DNA of 64,000 nucleotides from Takashimella koratensis (Eukaryota; Basidiomycota; Tremellomycetes; Trichosporonales; Tetragoniomycetaceae), in contig BCKT01000015.1 in assembly GCA_003116875.1 (NCBI GenBank), positions 744,001-808,000 on the forward strand, in the 5' to 3' direction. Shown here piece after piece: positions 23,703 through 35,891 of the stretch (position 1 is the stretch's first letter; each line of letters begins with the position of its first letter). Both the position numbers and the translations under genes were made by a program. The notes beneath the pieces are model-generated. The model saw nothing but the letters and a program-made list of their open reading frames with translations. It was not told the DNA's origin and made no database searches.

Positions 23703-24087
23703 CTGAAGTTAGTTGAGAAAACTTGTACTTGTCCTCGACGGTATTGTCACGGTTTTATGTACGCTTGACCACAATGCCACGCCAAAAGGTTCAATACCAG
23801 GAATCTGGTACTCAGATTCCGGGTGCGTACATATACTGCAAGCTGTTACAAGTCCTCTGTAACAGGTGACTGATGGCACGGATGTGGGCGGGAGAATGAG
23901 ATGAGGCAAATTAGGGCCATTGCTGCGTGTCTTGTTATCTGAGGATGGGGTGGGTAAGATTGGGCTGGGGTTTCCATATTTTGGTCCAAGTTGAGTGATG
24001 CGATCTACCTTGCTGCGTCCTGTTTGTACAACCCTATCAATGTCCAACTCTCCTTTTCCATGTTCGTCTTCACCCCTTTCCCACACA

Positions 24088-24833
24088 ATGCCTTCGAGTA
24101 CTAGCACCGCCGTGCGCTTCACTCAGACCCCGCACAGAGTATCACGTCGATCCCGAGCCTCTACCGCCGACGTTCACCCTTACCGCCGTCCTTCGGAGCG
24201 TTCAAAACGACGCAGGAATCGTTCTGTCACCGTCGAACATGAGGAAGACGGCTGTCAACCGGTGGGGAAGGATGGTGGGTGCCTTGCAGGCAAGGCAGTC
24301 GAAGATCAAAGAAGAGTGCTGAGATATGTAGTAGGCAGTCAAGTGAGACTACGAGTAGAGAAGGAGACGGCGGTGGTCCTCTCCCCCATGCGGCGATACC
24401 CTACGGCGCTCTCGCCGTACCCAAGCGCCAGGCCAAGCGCCAGCGTCCACCCGCCCACTTTGCCGTCGAAACATGGATCTACAGTATCGCAAAGTAGGTC
24501 TCCCTCTCTCCATCTCTCCCATCCTCCACTTGCAGGCTCAGTGCTCATACCCGTTCCGCAGTGACGATGCCCGACCTCTTCGCGATCATCCTACAGCAAC
24601 ACGAACAATTCACCGAGCTGCGACACCAGTTCGACGCGATGCAAGATCGGGTACACCATCTCGAGACCGTGGTGAAGACCCAACAAGGCGCTATCGATCG
24701 GGTTCAGGCAGATAGGCAGGGGGAGAGAAAGTTAAATATGGAGCTAGAGAAGGAGAGAGAGGAGAAGATTCGGATGGTCAATGAGATGAGAGTGTTGACT
24801 GCTGCGTATCAATCAAAGCTTCGAAGATTGTAG
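24088..24833 (+). CDS. Small basic protein with C-terminal coiled coil
   Basis: Function not recognised. A consistent model is exons 24088..24261, 24312..24493 and 24536..24833, giving 217 residues. The N-terminus is Arg/Ser-rich (PSERSKRRRNRSVTVE), a basic stretch (PKRQAKRQRPPAHFAVE) could be a nuclear signal, and residues about 120-210 form a heptad-like coiled coil (FTELRHQFDAMQDRVHHLE, LNMELEKEREEKIRMV). The second intron (42 bases) is a multiple of three and removes a stop codon; the acceptor chosen is the only one that enters the coiled-coil frame. The first intron could use other splice sites. Confidence 0.5.
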
Positions 24834-25148
24834 TGATTTGTATGGGGTGGGTTGGATACCGACATGGGGTGGGTATGGATATCATTTGCTGCGTCGCCCG
24901 CTGGGGCAGGAATAGATGCTGCGATACATGCTCAGAAAGCTCTCATGGAGCGATTCCCGTTCTTGGTGGGATGGTGAATTGTTGACGCCGAGGTGGATGC
25001 CGCTGATGATGGGTTGGATGTTTGATCAACATTCTACACCGTATTTTGATGTCAACAACGCAACACACCAAACACACTCCTTTTGACCTTTCTCCCCGTC
25101 TTTTACTCTTCATCCTCCAACGTCTCCTCCATCCCAAGCCCGCTCGTC
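24834..25148. other. Intergenic, no feature seen
   Basis: Short spacer and promoter between two plus-strand genes encoding coiled-coil proteins. Nothing else recognised. Confidence 0.5.
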
Positions 25149-26953
25149 ATGGCACTATTCCCTGCCGATTTCGATATCGAGAACGTTCCTCCCCCTCCCA
25201 ACCCAGCTACGGCTGTCGGCCGGGGTCTTCGCCCTCTCGAACTTCCGGCGAAACACAAGCGTCTCTGCCTTAAGACCTACGCCCCGGCTCAACGGTCGCC
25301 GCTTGGTCAACTTCCTATCCAAGGTGGATTGGAACCTGCCAGCCCTATCCACTGGGAGGCAAGCCGTCCCGTGAGTGCGAGTATGCAAGTGAGTGTAACA
25401 GCCAGTATCAGGTGTCAAGCGAGAGAAACGAGCTGATCCGGTGTAGTCAACAACTCAAGACGAGATCCTCTCATTCGTCGCAGAGTCATTCATAGAAGAT
25501 TCGAGGGAGTGTCGGTCACCTGTCGAACCAGTTTCCACCACGATCGGGCCTGTTGTGGATAATGTCATGTTGTCCAAAATGAACGACCGGCTTAACAAGC
25601 TCGAGAAGAAGGCAAGGACGTTGCAGACGACTGAACATTGTGTTCGACAACATTCGACACAGCGTACGTCCACTTTTAGTCCTTGAGCGTCTGTTCTCTG
25701 AGGTTCAATGTGACTGGCAGTGATCCAGAGCTGACAACATTGCAGTCAAGGAGATCGCGGAGCAGATTCAGAACGTGGTCGTCGATGTCAAGCTCCTCAA
25801 ATACAGCGCTGACTCGGAGGCTTCGACCCAACCTATCTCTCCTCTTACGGCGCCTTCCACTCCAGAACGTAACAAACGTTCCCTGGTTGAGAGCAAAACC
25901 ACCGCTGAACCAATCGCAAGTCCCGCGGTCCCGGCGGTGCGGAACCGCTTAGCTCGAGAACAAGCGGTGAAACGGTACAGTCTCGGCGCTGTTCCGTCCC
26001 ATGTCGGACTCTTCGCTCCGTGGTTGGGCGAAAAAGAGCTGAGTGACGTCTATGGAGATGTCAGGTACTCGCCGGGTATCGATACTCCCTCATCACGTCC
26101 GAACGCAAGCGACGCAAGTGGATCGGTCGACGACAAGCTCGATGTGCCAGTTGACAAGAACGACAAGAGGGAAAGCGTAGTCGTTGATCGCATGGAGATG
26201 ATCGACACCATCAAGTTGCAGGTTGAGAATATGGAGACGGAGCACCAAGCAGAGCTGAGCAAGATTAGAGAGGAATCCGACAGGAAATTGGAGTCGTATC
26301 GTCGCGAATTGGCGGACACGGTGATGACGCTCAAGGCGGAGGGGGAGAGAAGGCAGCAAGAGTACGAAACGGCGACCCAGCGCAGGCTTGGAGAACTGGA
26401 CGCGTACGATCTCAGCCTCGAGCAGAAAGTCGATGAGATGGGGGTGAAGATGAGACGACAGGACGATGTGATGGGGGAAGTCAAGTCGGACTTGATCCGC
26501 TTCGGGAAGGTGTTTGATGAAGAAGAATTTAGGAGTGAGTCGAGGTCGGTTCAGAGACGGGAGAGTGGAAACTGACACTGCACAGGGCACAATATCATGA
26601 GCCGTCTGGCCGAGGTCGAGGGAAAGCTCGACAAGCCGTTTGAACAGCCCGGTGCGGTCCAAATCCCTCCCGACTCGGACACTCACTTGATCTACCTCGA
26701 GGAGATCAAGACGGAACGAGACAAGGCGTTATGGGAGCTTAAGAATGCCAAAGTGACGATTCATCTTCTCGAGTTGGAAAATGCGAGGTTGCGTCATGGA
26801 AGAGAGAGAAGGAAAGGAAGTGGTGAAGCGAAGAGAAAGGTCGATGCTGCTCCGGTTGTGAAAGAGGAGTTTGAGGATGCCAAGGATGATAAGGTGGTGG
26901 AGAAGACGATCGTCGATAACGCTCGGCTTATGCCTCGTACACCTGGTAAGTGA
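25149..26953 (+). CDS. Coiled-coil protein of unknown function (531 aa)
   Basis: Four exons (25149..25370, 25447..25663, 25746..26534, 26586..26953) join in frame. The N-terminus is Pro-rich with a short acidic motif (MALFPADFDIENVPPPPNP). Two helical heptad regions follow: KMNDRLNKLEKKARTLQ and a long one from VDRMEMIDTIKLQVENMETE through QRRLGELDAYDLSLEQKVDE. Near the end is ELKNAKVTIHLLELENARLR and then a basic, Lys-rich stretch. No enzymatic motif is visible; a structural or scaffold role is an inference from composition only. The stop at 26951-26953 follows a GTAAGT, so a C-terminal extension through very short introns to a stop at 27085 is possible. Confidence 0.65.
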
Positions 26954-27439
26954 CTGTGTTGTTAGGTTCTCAGACAACACCAAAGAAAGGTGAGCTCGAC
27001 TGACGGTATTCACCAAGCTCGCCCTGCACCGAGACTCCCTGCTGTTGCTGCTATGACGCCCTTTGTATTCCATTACAAACCATGAAGAGGAGAATGAAGC
27101 TCCCAGTGCCACAGGATGGCGATGTGACGAATAGTCGAATGTCATGAAATTGTGTGTGATGCATAGCAGAGACTAGCCGGCTGGATGGGGCATGTGTTGC
27201 GCGTTTCAGCACGGGGCGGTGTCGGATTGGACTAGACTACTCTTTCCCGTCTCAGCCCTAGTCAGTCTCATTCACAACATTGTCTCGGACAACACCTCAC
27301 TCAGTCTTATATCAACCTCATCGCTTCCTCGACTGCTCACTATCGGACTGCCTCCGCCTCCTCGCATCGCGCACTTGTCAGGTGGTCGGTGACGAAAGTG
27401 ACGAGTAACGAATTCACTCTGCATCAAAGTCCCCGTACC
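26954..27439. other. Intergenic, no certain gene
   Basis: 3' flank of the coiled-coil gene and upstream region of the large disordered protein. A coding-looking segment (PAPRLPAVAAMTPFVFHYKP) reads to a stop at 27085 and could be a spliced C-terminal extension of the upstream gene. Confidence 0.45.
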
Positions 27440-30400
27440 ATGCCGCTTTCTCGGATCCAGCTGGCTGCCGCGCTCCTCGGTACGTCTACTGATCCAATCC
27501 CCAATACGCTCCTTCGCACATACATTTCCAATTGCTCTTCACCCCATGCAGAACTGACCCATTGGCAGAGTACGACAACGATGACGGTGTTGAATTCAAT
27601 GCATCGCCGAAACCCCGTGTGAACCACCGCGACTCGGCTATCTTCCAGGGCTTGCGTAACTCCCGGCTACAGAAACAACAGAACCAGAGGCCTGAGCTTG
27701 GAGATATCGGTCTGGGAAGAGGTGATGGGCCTTCTTCGTCGACTGCCGGGCAGGGTCACGCGCAGAGTCGGGCGAGACCGGTGTCGAGTGTTCATGGGTA
27801 TGGAGGAGAGTATGTGGAGGAAAGCCGCGCGGCCACTGCTGGTTTGACGGAAGGGAGCAGCCCCAACTCAGGAAGTCAGATGGAACCATCACCGTCTCTC
27901 GAGGAAGTCGATTTATCAACTTGGGGGATCCCACGACACCTCCTCTCCCCTGACCTCTCTCAACCCGGCGGCCCTGGATCAAGACCCTTCCCGTCTCGAC
28001 CGGAACCACTTTCCATACCGCTCCCAATGCCTCAGCGCCAGATGTCCGCTCGCTCTGTGTCCGAAGCTATCACTACTCCAGTCTACGAGCGGGCGCAGTC
28101 GGTCCATGTCGAGCTGATCTCGGACGGCGTCGCGATTCCTGTCGCACACGAGTACGCAACAATCAGGGAGAGAGACGGGGTTAGGCCAGCGCATCGGCAT
28201 CGAGCCTCGTTGGATGCGGAGAACGCGATCAGACATGCAGGAGGAACAAGGCGGCCGTCGTTCTATGAAGTGAAGAATGAGGATGACGGGGAGCCCGAGG
28301 GCGGTGACAGTGCGCAGAGTGGGCTTCCCAGACCGGGGCTGGTGTCGAGGCCTAATACGGTGATCGGCGCACTCACGCTGAACGACGAGATCCCGCGAGG
28401 TAGGCGCATGTCGAACCCGATCATGGTCCCGCTCCCATCCTCGCCAGATACCACACACCGCCGGTCTTTGTCGATTGGTACCACCTTAGACGACGTGCAA
28501 GAGCGTTTATGGGACGAGGACGGTCAGGTCGATCTCGGTAATCGTAGGGGTCGTGCAAGTCGCACGAGTGCCAGATCAGATTTCGAAAACACGGAAGACA
28601 CTGCGAATCCGTTCGCGCTCCCTGCGCCGCCAATGGAGCTCGGATCACGATTCGACCCTAAAGTGATGGAGATGCAACGCGCGAGTAGCCGTGGATCAAT
28701 GTACGATATGGTCGAAGCGTCATCTCGCACTGGTAGTCGACCAGGGAGCAGATTCTCCGGCCGCCTATCCTCGGACCTGGATCAAGCCACACGTCCTACT
28801 ATGGTCCGAGACTTTCGCCGATCTGTCACCGAGCCGACCATGCTGGCGATGGGCGACGACCCGGACTCCGAGTTTGAGCTGGTCTCTCCTCCCACGCACC
28901 CCAGTCAGCATTTTGACGACATCCCCAACGCGGAAGAGTACGGCCGTCCCCTTCGACCAAGCAAGTACGCTCCTCGTCCTTACGTGGACCGCCTCGCGCT
29001 CTTGCGTCCACGGACACTCGTCATGCCCTCTCTTTTGGCAGGGACCGAGCCCCGCCCGAAATCAGTCCACGTTCCCGAGGGCTTTACGCTCGGTGAGAAA
29101 CCGCTCCCAGCCGGAGCGAGAGCGTCGATTATCAATATGGGATATGGACTGCCACTCAGTTTGAGTCAGAAGACGTTTAGGAGTAGTTTGATGGTGGATG
29201 GGGTCAGAGAGGATAGGGAGTACTTTCCGGGTCATGCGGAGGAGGAAGGCGAGGAGGTCGTGGGTCAGGGCGCCGGAGATGAGGACGAGGAAGAGAGAAA
29301 GCCCGGGCGCCTATATGTGAGTAATGTGCGGATGGACTTGCAAGATCTGGTGTATCTATAACTTTTAGACTGAGCTGACGGCATCGAAATTCCGCAGGGT
29401 TCAAGCCTCATCGACCAGCTGGAGGCGCGTAAACAGGCGATGCGGAGCAAGCAACGTGTCTTTACTGGAGACAACCGACCATCCATGATGATGCGATCTA
29501 GCGAAACCCACGCCACCCTTGTCGACATGGCAACGCTCGACCAGCCGGGCCAGCCATCGACCTCCCCCACTCGACCGGGCCTACAAGACCGCCGATCTCT
29601 CACTGTTCCTAACGGTGTTGATGTCGGCGAACCCACCAGCCCTCGCGTACCCCCTCCCAACAGTCCAGGACTGTCCGGCAACATCGATCGAATCAGTAAA
29701 TCTCGCTCGGTCTTTGGGGTAGATACGATCTGGGAGCGCGAGATGGCAAAACTCAAGGTCATGCAAGAAGAGGACGAGAGGGATCGCATGGCTCAAGCCG
29801 AAATAGATGCGGAGAAAGAGAGGAAACGACGGGCCAAGGGGAGGTTTAGGCAATCATTCTTTGGTCATAGCGCGTACAATCTCGCCCAGATCGATGACCT
29901 TCACCACAATAAGGAGACCGATCAAGTGCAAATCCAAGATCAAGGCAGGATCGAATTTGAGAATGAGGTCTCACCAGTGAATAGGATCTCAGACCTACCG
30001 CCGACACTTCAGTATTCGCCGGACAAACGAACACACACGGTACATGAGGATCAAGGGAGGAGGGCTGTGAGCAGGGCTTACACGGGGTGGGAGAGTAGCG
30101 ACGACGAAGGGAAGGGAGAGACGACACCGCGTGCTCGAAAATCGCGTACCAAGTCACGCGACAAGGGTAAAGGTCGAGCAGTCTCGGCGCCAGTACCAAG
30201 TCAGACAGCGTACCATGATGACGAATTCGATGACGATGACGACGAAGACGTGCCGTTGTCTCGACTGAAACCGACGATTTCAATAATCAATGCCGCCAGT
30301 GATTCACGAGACGGACACGAGAAGCATTCAACAAGGGATAGTTACGGGGACGACGATAGTGATAGTGATGTGCCGTTGTCGAAGATTAAAGCGAAGACGA

Positions 30401-31203
30401 CGAATACGGTATCGATATCGCCAGTGTCGCTGGCTCTGCCGGACTCGGACTTTGGCACGGGGTCTTTGGGTCTCGCAATTCCTGGTGTGACGGAGGAGGG
30501 TGGTCAGGACTCAATGGCTGGGGACAAGGGCGAGTATATTGAAGGTGAGAGAGTTGGAAGCATGAATGAGAAGATTCCCGCTCCGGCCATAACCATCCCT
30601 GCCCTCGACGATGACGACGACGACGAGCCTCTCTTCGCTAGGCAAGCGCGGGTCCGCGCGAGCTCGTACAACATTTCCAACCTCGGTAACGCCTCATCTC
30701 AGCCTGGTTCGACCCATAACGCGACCGAAATCGAGGACGACCTCCCCCTCGGCTGGAAACATGTCGATGCGGCGGTCCGACAACAACATCAGCAACACCA
30801 GCAGCAACAGCAGCAGCAGCAGCAGCAGACGCAACAGCAAGCTGCTGAGATGGCGTACTGGGAGTCTCAACGAGCGATTAGTATGATGGGCTACAACCCG
30901 GCTCCTTTCCAATCCCACGTAATGCCGATGAGTATGTCGACGTACGGGATGCCAATGTACGGACAAGGAGCGTCACCGTACCTCGCCCCGGGCCCAATGG
31001 GGATGGGGATGGGTGGGTCGATGGGCATGAGCATGGGAGGCGGGATGGGAGGGATGGGAGTCCCCATGATGAGCCCCGAAGCAGCGGCAATGGCGGATAT
31101 GGGAGTAGGACCTACGAGGAATATCGATAATTGGAGAAGAGGAGTACCACTTGTTCCTGCGCCCACGGGCTCGGCGAGGACAGTGAGCAGTGTAGGGCAA
31201 TGA
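27440..31203 (+). CDS. Large disordered low-complexity protein (1,197 aa)
   Basis: Function not recognised. Three exons (27440..27479, 27569..29316, 29398..31203) keep the frame. Composition is Ser/Pro/Arg/Asp-rich throughout, with few hydrophobic runs. Visible features: an acidic N-terminal patch (EYDNDDGVEF), many Arg/Ser pairs with Ser-Pro sites (RRMSNPIMVPLPSSPDTTHR), a conserved-looking block RASIINMGYGLPLSLSQKTF, acidic patches (EFDDDDDEDVPLSRLKP, repeated as DDDSDSDVPLSKIKAK), a Gln-rich tract near residue 1070, and a Gly/Met-rich tract (MGMGMGGSMGMSMGGGMGG) near the end. The twice-repeated D...DVPLS(R/K)(L/I)K motif, with a third relative DDDDDDEPLFARQ, may be a short linear binding motif. 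The first exon codes for only 13 residues. Confidence 0.72.
30781..30842 (+). repeat. CAG/CAA (poly-Gln) repeat
   Basis: Trinucleotide CAA/CAG array coding for about 18 Gln with a few His and Thr inside the large disordered protein. The mixed codons suggest it is moderately stable. Confidence 0.85.
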
Positions 31204-32344
31204 GTGGCGTGAAGAGTGGATCAGGTAGGGATGGGATCAGGTAGCTTCATTGTGTGTATCCTTGGTCGTGTATATCCATGCATGAGTCCTTTGGTCTCGT
31301 CGACATGTACTGTACATAGACCCGAGTCTACGCGGTGGTCTCTGTCGGACCATGCATCACCATGTTACCTTGGTTCTGTGGGATGAGCCGGTGAGAATCT
31401 GCCACTGTTATTTTACCCTGAAACACGAGTGGGCCGAGCCGAAACGCACCGATCGCGTGGGAGCGAAGCCAGCGGGTTGTCGTTGTCGTCGGCATCTTGC
31501 TCTTTCTCTCTTGCTCTCTCGTCCACACCACCACCACCACCACCACCACCACCCTCACCCCTTGACCTTTCGTCTTCGCATAGCACGATCGGCTGCAGGT
31601 CACGCCAACAAGCCGACTCGACGGGGTCCATCGTTCCACCCATTCATCCGCTCATCCGCCCTACCGCTCTTCCCACTCCACTCCACTCCACTCCCTCCCT
31701 CACCCGACGAAACTGCGGATCAAAACAGCACCTTGCTCATTCTCATACCTCATACTCTCACTACACATCTTACCACCTACACTCTCGCCAATCTCGACGC
31801 AACCCCCTGTTCATCTTCAATCGCTCTATTCATCCGCGCCCCGATATTCCAACCGCCTCCATTGTACCCACCCTCCCGCACCCCTTCTCACCGCCTTGGC
31901 CTCGTCCCACCCTCCCTAGTCCCTCCCTTTCACCCTCTACGAACAAACTCACTCCACCAACTCTACCCCTGGATCAGCCCCGTACCATCTCCAATCCCCC
32001 TCACGTGCTCCCTTCTCGCTCGCTCTTCGCCCACCTTTGCTCTCTCTGCCTTCCCTTGACCANCCCCACCCGCCACCATTCTTACCTCACCAGCGCCGCG
32101 TCCGCGATTCCTGCCCCTCTCCTCGGCCGGACCAGGACTGGGACCGGGATCGTCGACTACTACCCACTCTCTTTCTTCCGCTTCAAAAGCAGAATCTTCC
32201 ACACTCACAGCTACCGCACACCCACACGGACCTTCCCTCGATTCAACGTCACATACCCCGGTCGCAGGGGAGAGCGCGAACAACTACGGACCTTACCCTT
32301 ACCCGAACACGAAGCACTGGGAGAACGACCAGGCTTACGATAAA
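31204..32344. other. Intergenic; pyrimidine-rich leader of the GH47 gene
   Basis: Upstream region of the alpha-mannosidase gene. The plus strand from 31500 to 32340 is very C/T-rich, with a CAC repeat at 31526-31552. Long open frames across it have unlikely composition. One undetermined base (n) lies at 32063. A 5'UTR with or without an intron is likely. Confidence 0.5.
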
Positions 32345-35300
32345 ATGTCAAAACCGGTGTATAGCGCGTACGACGTCGAGGCTGGTGGGTCTCCACCTGG
32401 TAGCGCAGCTCTGGCCGGATCGGGCTCCGGTCTCGGCGCGACGGCACGCGGTGTCCGCCGCGTGGTAATCAAGAACGTCAAGCTCATCGTCATCACCGTC
32501 GGCGCGCTCATTTTCCTATCTTACATCACCGATGTAGGTCCCGGGAGCATAACGTCCATGGGCCGAGGACCACCGCCTCACCGGCACCCGCCCGACTGGA
32601 TCGGGGACGACGACGAGTTGGACGACGAGTGGGATGGTGGACCACCTGGCGGACACGGTGGAGGAGGTTGGAAGCTTCCTTTGCCCTTTGGTCGACCGAA
32701 ACGTCCCCCTCCACCTCCTCACTACGACGAAGACTTTGACGACGTTACCCCGTCTTCTACCGAGTTCGTTATCGACGAGCACGGCAACCGGTTCTTCCCT
32801 CACTGGGACCACGGTATCGCACCTATGCACCCTGACATTTCTCTCCTCCCCCCTCCCTCCTCTCTCTTTCCCGAAGTCGACTTGCCAACTTTCCTCCGCC
32901 CACCCACGGTCAAGCCCTTCCCAGCAGACCAGATACGTCAAATCGTCTCGGACCCACCAAATATCGCGCCCGAGTCGGTCGTTGCGAAACAGGAACTCCC
33001 GGCGAACTCGTTTGCCCGGCAATGGGTAAGACCAGAGGTGTGGGACCCCCCGAGAGGGGAGGTGAAGCGTGTCCAGTGGGAAGGGTTCGATGGGCACTGG
33101 AGTGACTGGGAGACGGAGTCGGAGAGAGAGGTCAGAGAGGAGAGGAAAGAGGCGGTAAGGAGGGGCTTTGCTTGGGCTTGGCAAGCTTACAAGGATCACG
33201 CGTGGGGTGAGTAAAGTGGTGAAGTGGATACCATGGTTCAGGCTGATGAGAACAGGTCATGATGAGATCCGACCGGTAGATAAGACCCCATCGGACCCAT
33301 TCAACAAGTGAGTTTGGACTACCGCTTGTAGAGGTAGCAGAGGGTTGTGTTCTGCCTAAGTAAAGGGCCTCGCTAACGAAACATCTCAAACACCATCTCT
33401 AGCTGGGGCGCGTCCATAGTCGATACGCTCGACACGCTCCTCGTCATGGGCTTTTCCGAGGAATACGAACTCTGCCGACCGCACGTCAATCAGCTGAATT
33501 TCCACTGGATCGGCGGACGCGACTGGAGCCAAGCGTACGAGAACCCCGTTGATGAGGATGGCGAGATCTGGGCAGTGCATCGGGACAAGGCGACGGGCCT
33601 GCCGGTTTTCGAGACGGGGATCAGGTACCTTGGCGGTATGCTTGGCGCATACGACTTGTCCGGTGACTCGCTTTTGCTTGAGCGTGCAGTGGACCTTGCT
33701 AGGATCCTTGGGAAGGCGTTCGAGACGGCTTCGGGGTTGCCGGCGGGCCGGATCGACCCGGGAGCGGAACAAGGCATCTACAGCTTGTCCATGGTCTCCC
33801 TCGCTGAAGTCGGGAGCATGGCGCTCGAGCTTATCCGTCTCTCGTACGCTACGGGCGACAGGCACTGGTTTGACCTCGCCCACCGTGCGACCGAGTTCCT
33901 CGACCAGCGGGTGGTCCCACGCAGCACGCAGACGCCGCTGATTCCGATGTGGTTTGCGCCCAACGCAGCGGTTGACAGCAAGATGACGGGCGGGTACACG
34001 TTTGGTGGTCTCGCAGACTCGTACTACGAGTACCTGGTTAAAGCGTACAAACTCATGGGCGCGTCGGAACTCGCCTCGACTTATCGAAAGCTCTACGAAG
34101 GTTCGATCGAAGCCGCCAAGAAGTTGTTGTATACCGATATTACGGTCGTGCCAGGGCGTGATCTGATGACGATTGGGAAGTACGAGAATAATCGGTTGAT
34201 CCATGAGACCGAGCACTTGACGTGTTTCGCCGGTGCGATGTTGGGGCTCGGAGCGAAGTTGCTCGATCGGGATCAGGACATGGACGATGCTCAACGATTC
34301 ACGAAAACTTGTTACTGGCTTAGTGCGAATACAGCTACGGGACTCCAACCTGAAGTTTTCGAGTTCTTCACCCCTCAAGATATGTTGTACCAGAACGTCA
34401 CGATCCCGGACGGAGGGGTTTACCATCCCCCCGTACGTGTGGACGAAGTGGACGAGATCGATACGAGGGTTGCACATATGGATCGGACAGGGAAATGGAG
34501 GTACAATGTAGATGGAGAAGAGGTGGTAAGGCCCGAAGATGCGGGACCCGTAGAGTACGCTCAGAAGTTGAGAGGGACTCCACCGGGTGCCAAGAAGGTT
34601 TCGGGCAGGGGGATTAATCGACCCGAGACGATCGAATCAATCTTTTACATGTGAGTGGGAGTGAGACAGAGCCGCCAAGACTGAAGCGTCGAGCTTGAAT
34701 CAACGGAGAAGTGTCGCAGCTGACCTTGTGTCTTTTTTACTCATGCAGGTATCGACTCACAGGCGACCGCAAATGGCAAGAGAAAGGTTGGAAGATGTTC
34801 GTCTCATGGGTCACAACTGCCAAAGTCGATGGCGGTATCTCTTCGGTCGAGGATGTCACCAAGGCGAAAGTAAGGTACTCGAATAATATGGAGTCGTTCA
34901 TGTTTGCCGAGACTTTGAAGTGAGTGGAGGTTTGACCTTATGTTTCGACTTTGAGTGTCGAGTATGTATTCTGGCACACGAGCTAAACTGTGATCATCTA
35001 GATACCACTTCTTGCTCCAGTCCGAGCCAGACGTGCTGAACCTGGACGACTATGTTTTGAACACTGGTACGTTATGATTTCCTCTCTCCAACTATTCATC
35101 CTCTTCTCCATCCGCTCCGTCCACTAACACCAAATTCCACTCCTTGTTTCAACACAGAGGCGCATCCACTCTTAACATCACCTATCAAGCCCGGGTCTCA
35201 AGGTCTGTACCGGCCCTCTTCCTCATCTGTCGACCTCGGCGTCCGTGGACAAGGGACCGATGCTCAGAAATGGGTCCGGCTCGGAGTCCTAGATACCGCG

Positions 35301-35453
35301 CGTGAGAGCCAGGCTCGGTCAAAGGCGAGAGCAAAGGGGAAGCCCGTGGCGAATGATCAGGTCGGTGGAGGGGGAGGAAGGGGGATGGGTGGAGGTGGCG
35401 GTAGACCAGGGGTCGTTCCAGGTAGAGTACCGTCAATGGCCAAGGTCAATTAA
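32345..35453 (+). CDS. GH47 class I alpha-1,2-mannosidase (type II membrane protein)
   Basis: Glycosidase of the secretory pathway that trims alpha-1,2-mannose from N-glycans (or acts on misfolded glycoproteins). Six exons (32345..33206, 33256..33307, 33403..34650, 34749..34919, 35002..35066, 35158..35453) give 897 residues. A short cytosolic tail precedes a membrane anchor (about residues 45-62, KLIVITVGALIFLSYI), followed by a Pro/Asp-rich stem of about 200 residues. The catalytic (alpha/alpha)7 barrel starts near residue 270: AWQAYKDHAWGHDEIRP, GASIVDTLDTLLVMG, FETGIRYLGGMLGAYD, GGLADSYYEYLVKAYKL, HLTCFAGAMLGLGAKLL, RPETIESIFYMYRLTGD. The calcium-binding Thr is in NTEAHP near the end of the barrel. 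A Gly-rich tail follows. Topology fits an ER or Golgi enzyme. Confidence 0.95.
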
Positions 35454-35891
35454 GCAGAGTCTTTCAAGTCAGGCAAGTAGGCTGTGAAGAGTATGGGTAG
35501 AGACGGAGTGGAGAGGGGACATAGGAGGTGGCGAGGAAAAGGGGGCAGGAAAAGAAAAGTCTCATCATGTGTATCCATAGGACCAAAGATAAACATGCAC
35601 AGTCAGGCGTAGACGTAACACGCTGTCAATCCTGATCCCTCCAAGATTGGAAACATCGAGAGCAGCCCAACGTTGCTTTATGAATGAGATATTCATACTG
35701 GCTTTGAGAGAAGAAAACATACACATACATGAGAAGTTCAGAATCACAACGGTTACGATATACATTCATTCCCCCGGTCTCTCGTCAATTCGATTGCAGA
35801 CGTTACACTCCTTGTTGAATCTTTTTTTTTTTTTTTTTCCGCAATCGATTCCCGTTTTCTAAGACGGTGAGAACCGCCTTGGAATACGCGA
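35454..35891. other. Intergenic between convergent genes
   Basis: 3' flanks of the mannosidase (plus) and FOX2 (minus) genes. Contains a poly-T run at 35822-35838. No gene seen. Confidence 0.55.

Noticed and set aside
31352..32343. Long overlapping plus-strand frames upstream of the mannosidase
   Set aside because: His/Pro/Ser/Leu-rich translations of pyrimidine-biased DNA in two frames at once, one of them crossing the undetermined base; no domain.
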